A stretch of 64,000 nucleotides of DNA. Source: Methylobacterium aquaticum (lineage in GTDB: Bacteria > Pseudomonadota > Alphaproteobacteria > Rhizobiales > Beijerinckiaceae). A model generated the notes under the pieces. That model saw only the letters and a list, made by a program, of their open reading frames with translations. It was not told where the DNA came from and made no database searches. A program made the translations under genes and the position numbers. The stretch covers positions 3,795,001 to 3,859,000 of the forward strand of contig NZ_CP043627.1 in assembly GCF_016804325.1 (NCBI RefSeq). Reading direction: 5' to 3'. Positions 60,438-64,000 of the stretch are shown one piece after another (the first letter of the stretch is position 1; the number at the start of each line of letters is the position of its first letter).

Positions 60438-60647
60438 CGCCGTTTCCCTCCCTGACGAATCCTTTTCCGGAAGGCTATCAGGCAACGTCGCCGAGGGCGA
60501 CCGGGGGGCTGGACGAATCCGGCGATGCGCGGCGTCCCAGACGGGCGATAGGGCAAGACATCTCTTCCGCCCGCGAATGGTCGAGCGGGAGGACCGCGGT
60601 ACACCACAGTGCTTGAAGCCTGCCGGCCCTGGGGCTCTCCCACCCTC

Positions 60648-60664
60648 GACCTCATCCTGAGGTG
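60648..60664. repeat. Left fragment of a family-B REP palindrome
   Basis: GACCTCATCCTGAGGTG equals the outer end of the complete copy at 44182-44291. The remainder of the unit lies at 62291-62383, beyond the IS110 element. Confidence 0.75.
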
Positions 60665-60793
60665 TCATACCAATGGCCCAAGATGCTGACGCATCGGGCC
60701 ATTGAGCCATCTCGAATTTTCTATGCCAAGCCAGAGGCTTGACGAAAATTCGAGAACGGAACCAAAGGTCGTTTCCAACGACCGTTGGTATCA
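60665..60793. repeat. 129-bp inverted-repeat element
   Basis: Ends TCATACCAA and TTGGTATCA (8 of 9 complementary). Internal arms CAATGGCCC/GGGCCATTG (60671-60679, 60696-60704) and TCTCGAATTTTC/GAAAATTCGAGA (60710-60721, 60744-60755). It encodes no protein. Its layout is that of a small non-autonomous (MITE-like) element. Confidence 0.75.
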
Positions 60794-61028
60794 GTTCGTC
60801 ACCGGCTTCGCCGTCCCCAGCGGATGAAACTTATGGCATAGTGGATGTGCCGTCGGCGGAGAGATCGGTTCGTTCTTGGTGTGCCAGACCCCGCGTATCA
60901 GTTGGATCCGGGCTCCTCTTCAGTCCCCCCGTTTGCGTCACGGGCCGGTCCTCGGGCCAGCCCCGGAGCGCGCTATTTAGATTTGATCTCACGGGAGCCT
61001 GCGCCGACGGCCTGACGGCAAGGAGATC
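60794..61028 (+). ncRNA. Candidate bridge RNA region of the IS110 element
   Basis: 235 bp of non-coding DNA between the 129-bp element and the transposase GTG. IS110-family elements are known to encode a structured bridge RNA in the non-coding end next to the transposase gene. Position fits; I could not define the two loops by eye. Confidence 0.3.
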
Positions 61029-62273
61029 GTGACGGAGGTTCTCTACCCCCGCTGCGCCGCCCTCGACGTTCACAAGGACACCGTCGTCGCAGCCATCCGC
61101 TTGGCCGAAGGCCGCGAGGTTCAAAGCGAGGTGCGCACGTTTGCCACCACCACGCCCGCCCTGCTCGACCTGTCCGCCTGGCTCGACGAGCAGGGCTGCA
61201 CCCACGTTGCCATGGAGGCCACCGGCATCTACTGGCGCCCGGTCTGGCAGGTGCTCGACGCCGACAGCCGCACCCTGATCCTGGCCAACGCCGCCCACGT
61301 CAAGAACGTGCCCGGCCGCAAGACCGATGTGGCCGACGCGGTCTGGCTCTCCGACCTGCTCGCCCACGGCCTGATCCGCGCCAGCTTCGTGCCCGAGGCC
61401 CAGACCCAGGCGATGCGCGACCTGCTGCGCACCCGCAAGCAGTTGGTCCGCGAGCAGGCCAGCCACGTCCAGCGCATTCAGAAAACGCTCGAGGAAGCCA
61501 ACCTCAAGCTCGCTTCGGTGCTCACCGACATCATGGGCCAGTCCGGTCGCGCCGTACTCGATGCGCTGGTCAAGGGCGAGTGCGATCCAGCCGGGTTGCA
61601 GGCGCTGGTCAGCCCGCGGGTGAAGGCGGCGCCCGAGGCGATCCGTGCCGCGCTGACGGGCCGGATCGGGGATCATCATCGCTTCCTGCTGGGCGTGCAT
61701 CTGCGCCAGTACGACGGGCTGGGGCGGGCGATCGCGGAGATCGACGCACAGGTGGAGCGCGACCTCGGCCCTTTCCGGGAGGCGGTGAAGTTGCTGGTGA
61801 CAATCCCGGGCATCAGTGACCTCACCGCGCAGGTGATCCTCTCCGAGATCGGCCCCGACATGAGCCGGTTCCCGACCGCTGGCCACCTGATCTCCTGGGC
61901 CGGGCTGTGCCCGAGAAACGACGAGAGCGCAGGCAAGCGGCGCTCGACGCGGCTGCGCAAGGGCGCGCCCTGGCTCAAGACGGCGCTGGTCCAGGCGGCT
62001 TGGGCCGGGGTGCGCAAGAAGACGAGCTCCATCAGGACGCAGTTCCAGCGTCTGCGCAGCCGGCGTGGCCCCAAGAAGGCGATCTGCGCGGTCGCCGCCT
62101 CCTTGCTGACGGCGATCTACCACATGCTCAAAACCGGCACGGCATACATCGATCCCGGGCCTGACCACGGCCGCAAGGGTGCCCCGACTATCCGCGCCAA
62201 GGCGCTCGCCCGGCAAATCGAGCGCCTTGGATTTGCGTGCGAAATCAAGGCCGTAGAGACAGTTTCTATTTAG
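61029..62273 (+). CDS. IS110-family transposase
   Basis: 414-residue DEDD recombinase. The N-terminal RuvC-like domain has Asp13 (ALDVHKD), Glu63 (AMEATGIYW), Asp100 and Asp103 (RKTDVADAVW). A coiled coil lies around 130-165. The C-terminal Tnp domain has LVTIPGISDLTAQVILSEIG and SWAGLCPRNDESAGKRR, whose Ser is the likely nucleophile. The start is a GTG with AAGGAGATC. The frame is intact, so the element may be active. Confidence 0.93.
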   Translation: MTEVLYPRCAALDVHKDTVVAAIRLAEGREVQSEVRTFATTTPALLDLSAWLDEQGCTHVAMEATGIYWRPVWQVLDADSRTLILANAAHVKNVPGRKTDVADAVWLSDLLAHGLIRASFVPEAQTQAMRDLLRTRKQLVREQASHVQRIQKTLEEANLKLASVLTDIMGQSGRAVLDALVKGECDPAGLQALVSPRVKAAPEAIRAALTGRIGDHHRFLLGVHLRQYDGLGRAIAEIDAQVERDLGPFREAVKLLVTIPGISDLTAQVILSEIGPDMSRFPTAGHLISWAGLCPRNDESAGKRRSTRLRKGAPWLKTALVQAAWAGVRKKTSSIRTQFQRLRSRRGPKKAICAVAASLLTAIYHMLKTGTAYIDPGPDHGRKGAPTIRAKALARQIERLGFACEIKAVETVSI

Positions 62274-62290
62274 TCGATCAACGATCGACT

Positions 62291-62383
62291 GACCTCGAAG
62301 GAGGGCTCCAGAGATCGCAGCGACATCTGGAGCCCTCCTTCGAGGCTCAGCGATCTTCGATCGCCCGCACCTCAGGATGAGGT
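62291..62383. repeat. Right part of a family-B REP palindrome
   Basis: GACCTCGAAGGAGGGCTCCA, loop, TGGAGCCCTCCTTCGAGG, ending CACCTCAGG/ATGAGGT. It abuts the hairpin at the IS110 right end. Confidence 0.85.
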
Positions 62384-62683
62384 TCGCGGGTGGGAAACGC
62401 TGGAGCAGCAGACGTGCCGTCACGGCCGCATCCAGCGCGCACCATCGCACCTGCCGCTGTGACGATCCGCAGCCCGCAGCGCATGCCGGAGAGGCAGCGT
62501 GACCGAAGCGGCCGGCGAACGGCCCCGCTCCCCATCCGCCCGCCCAGTTCTGCCGATTTTTATTCCATCATCCCGCGTGCGCGGGGACACATCGCAGCGG
62601 TGACCGGCCAACTATATTCAAATCATCGAAAGGCACAGGGACAACAAGCCCCGGCCACCTCAGTAACCGGAGATTGAATTCAC
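62384..62683. other. Upstream region of the small secreted protein gene
   Basis: 300 bp with no supported gene. A less GC-rich stretch at 62555-62640 probably holds the promoter of the 62684 gene, whose ribosome site is CCGGAGATT. Confidence 0.5.
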
Positions 62684-62950
62684 ATGAAGACCCGTATCGC
62701 CGCCGCCGTCACCGCCCTCGCCCTCGTGGCCGCCCCGCTCTCCTCGGCCATGGCCTTCGGCCCGAACGGCCCCGCCAATGTGTTCTGGCCCCGCGACGTC
62801 GAGACCACCGGCTCGATCGGCGGGCGCGCCAACACCAGCGTGCCGTTCTACGGCGCCTGCCCGATGAGCTCGGCCGCCGAGGGCAACGCCAAGCAGCAGA
62901 ACTTCCCGGTCAAGCAGTACGGCCAGACCACGGGCGGCTACCGGTGCTGA
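62684..62950 (+). CDS. Small secreted protein
   Basis: 88 residues. A signal peptide (MKTRIAAAVTALALVAAPLS, cleavage after AMA) leads to a ~63-residue mature part, FGPNGPANVFWPRDVETTGS... It is Gly/Asn/Pro-rich with two cysteines (YGACPMSS and C-terminal YRC) that could form a disulphide. No family recognised. It is followed 11 bp later by a 36-residue membrane protein gene, and the pair shares a terminator. Confidence 0.75.
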   Translation: MKTRIAAAVTALALVAAPLSSAMAFGPNGPANVFWPRDVETTGSIGGRANTSVPFYGACPMSSAAEGNAKQQNFPVKQYGQTTGGYRC

Positions 62951-62961
62951 CGGGAGCGACG

Positions 62962-63072
62962 ATGAGCGAGATGACGCTCCTGCGCGCCGTGTCCTACGGC
63001 ATGATCGGAGTGCTCGCCGGCGGCCTCGCCATGACGGTCGCCGGCACCGCGAGCGCCCTGATGAACCTGTAA
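62962..63072 (+). CDS. Small single-span membrane protein of 36 residues
   Basis: ATG at 62962 after CGGGAGCGACG. It reads MSEMTLLRAVSYGMIGVLAG, then GLAMTVAGTASALMNL and stop. One Gly-rich membrane helix. The close spacing after the secreted protein gene and the shared strong terminator support expression. Function unknown. Confidence 0.65.
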   Translation: MSEMTLLRAVSYGMIGVLAGGLAMTVAGTASALMNL

Positions 63073-63082
63073 TCCGACCGAA

Positions 63083-63106
63083 GGGCCGCCCCAGGGCGGC
63101 CCTTTT
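63083..63106 (+). terminator. Rho-independent terminator of the two small-protein genes
   Basis: GGGCCGCC/GGCGGCCC stem with loop CCAG and a TTTT tail, 10 bp after the 36-residue gene. Confidence 0.85.
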
Positions 63107-63332
63107 CGCGTCGGCCTGAGCCCGGCGCCACCGTGACCCGGAATACACACCCCCTGTGGAAGCTCGGGCATACCCGGAAATCGCCGCAAACCGCCCTCAT
63201 CTCTCGGGGCCGACGGCGCGAGGCTTTCGTCGGCCCCGGGCCGTGCCCGACCTCCCGGTCGGGCGGCAAGCTTGGCACTTCGTTAAGCAGTTCCTCGCAT
63301 TCTCGCGCCAACACCTTCGGGAGACCCTCAGC

Positions 63333-63695
63333 GTGCGCGCTCCGACCTCTTACGGCCTTCCGCGCCTCGGCGCGGGCGCGGCGCTCGTCGCCGCCCTCAT
63401 CGTCACCGCCGCCCCCCAGGCCCAGGCCCGCGACAATGTCGGCGCGGCGATCATCGGCGGCGCGGCCGCCGGCGTGCTGGGCGGCGTCGCGGCCGGCGCC
63501 CTCATGAACGGCATGCAGCCGCCGCCCCCGCCGCCGCCGATGTATGCCGCGCCGCCGCCGCGCCGGGTCTATGTCGAGGAGCCCGAGACCGTGTACGTGC
63601 GCCCGCGCCGCGGCCCGATCTGCCATTTCGAGCGCCGCAAGGTGTGGCTCGACGACGAGTCCTTCACCTACAAGCGCGTCGAGGTCTGCGAGTAA
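63333..63695 (+). CDS. Secreted glycine-zipper protein
   Basis: 120 residues from a GTG at 63333 with GGGAGACC upstream. A signal segment (LGAGAALVAALIVTAAPQAQA) precedes a glycine-zipper helix (VGAAIIGGAAAGVLGGVAAGALMNG). A Pro-rich linker and a charged C-terminal domain with two Cys (PICHFERRKVWLDDESFTYKRVEVCE) follow. The frame is open far upstream, but without signal-peptide logic. Probably periplasmic or outer-membrane associated; function unknown. Confidence 0.72.
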   Translation: MRAPTSYGLPRLGAGAALVAALIVTAAPQAQARDNVGAAIIGGAAAGVLGGVAAGALMNGMQPPPPPPPMYAAPPPRRVYVEEPETVYVRPRRGPICHFERRKVWLDDESFTYKRVEVCE

Positions 63696-63721
63696 ATCTC
63701 GCAGCCTCTCCGGGAGTTCAG

Positions 63722-63754
63722 GGGCCGGCACCCGGGGGCGGGGCCGGCCCTTCT
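63722..63754. terminator. Hairpin between converging genes near the window end
   Basis: GGGCCGGC/GCCGGCCC stem with a 13-nt loop and TTCTC tail, between the glycine-zipper gene and the carbamoyltransferase stop. Confidence 0.55.
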
Positions 63755-64000
63755 CATGTCTTCACCCCGTCCTTCACCAGGATCCAGTCCTCGATCACCA
63801 CGGCATCGAGCCCGGTGGTGGAGAACATCAGGATCGCGTCCTCGGCGGTGTGGAGGATCGGCTTGCCCATTACGTTGAAGCTGGTGTTGAGCAGGATCGG
63901 CACGCCGGTCCGCTCGGCGAAGGCGCGGATCAGGGCGGCATAGGCCGGGTTGCGGTCCTCGGTCACGCTCTGGAGCCGGCCGGTGCCGTCCTCGTGCACC
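63754..64000 (-). CDS. Carbamoyltransferase (NodU/CmcH family), C-terminal part
   Basis: The last ~82 codons of a gene that begins beyond the window. The visible VHEDGTGRLQSVTEDRNPAY, AFAERTGVPILLNTSFNVMG and ILMFSTTGLDAVVIED match the C-terminal domain of O-carbamoyltransferases that use carbamoyl-phosphate to modify antibiotics, nodulation factors or polysaccharides. Catalytic His residues lie in the missing N-terminal part. Confidence 0.88.
   Translation of the reverse strand, partial: VHEDGTGRLQSVTEDRNPAYAALIRAFAERTGVPILLNTSFNVMGKPILHTAEDAILMFSTTGLDAVVIEDWILVKDGVKT

Larger units (their letters stand above)
60794..62290 (+). mobile_element. IS110-family insertion sequence (approximate limits)
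   Basis: Contains the transposase gene with a long 5' non-coding end and almost no 3' non-coding end. It finishes at a perfect 8-bp stem (AGTCGATC/GATCGACT, 62272-62290). It is flanked by the two parts of a REP-type palindrome. IS110 elements lack terminal inverted repeats, so the left limit is uncertain. Confidence 0.65.

Overview
The window is high-GC DNA whose protein sequences and gene order point to an alphaproteobacterium of the Methylobacterium/Methylorubrum type. The signs are a gap-pgk-fba glycolytic cluster, plant-type glutamate-cysteine ligase, a divergent Lrp-type regulator/putA pair, Hint-domain and Gly/Tyr-rich secreted proteins, HWE-family and hybrid histidine kinases, and many short dispersed palindromes. 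No rRNA, tRNA or CRISPR was seen. The genus is an inference from sequence character; no search was run.

Layout. 1-4.2 kb: a lower-glycolysis/Calvin-type block on the minus strand (gap, a tail-anchored coiled-coil protein, pgk, fba, edge of a further gene). 4.8-10 kb: a diguanylate cyclase, a DUF4164-like protein and ZapA, then a large hybrid sensor kinase. 10-13.2 kb: a DUF3830 protein with an allantoate amidohydrolase-type hydrolase, and D-Ala-D-Ala ligase. 14-16.8 kb: a Hint-domain protein and the glucan glucosyltransferase OpgH. 16.8-22.2 kb: a compact cluster with a zinc-free MDR dehydrogenase, an active-site-degenerate pyruvoyl-tetrahydropterin-synthase homologue, a GT4 glycosyltransferase, a methyltransferase broken by a one-base frameshift, and a GTP cyclohydrolase II, with cytochrome b561 on the other strand. 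This cluster is the best candidate for an undescribed pathway. 22.3-23.2 kb: bacterioferritin and its ferredoxin. 23.5-27.9 kb: two sensor kinases. 29.9-32.9 kb: ilvD and a YcaQ-type DNA glycosylase.

32.9-35.5 kb is a sharply AT-rich island carrying a single OLD-family ATPase/TOPRIM nuclease, a likely acquired defence gene, wedged between ycaQ and dnaE. The annotated dnaE frame ends in a nonsense tail that a one-base shift repairs. 39-48.6 kb holds gshA, tusA/nudix, an enoyl-CoA hydratase, a ClpP-like protease and several small proteins. 48.8-53.1 kb has an M20 amidohydrolase, NDH-2 and cysK. 53.8-57.5 kb has a putR-like gene and putA. 58.2-60.4 kb is a three-gene minus-strand operon (carboxymuconolactone-decarboxylase fold, beta-hydroxyacid dehydrogenase, MBL lactonase) that looks catabolic. 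60.6-62.4 kb is an IS110-family element sitting inside a split REP-type palindrome. The window ends in the 3' part of a NodU/CmcH-type carbamoyltransferase gene.

Repeats are unusually dense: five copies of a ~150-bp inverted-repeat element, a second REP family, a 129-bp element with TCATACCAA/TTGGTATCA ends, a 0.65-kb patch of GC-rich palindromes, and several short tandem duplications at gene starts or stops. Four likely small proteins of 34-52 residues are annotated as well.
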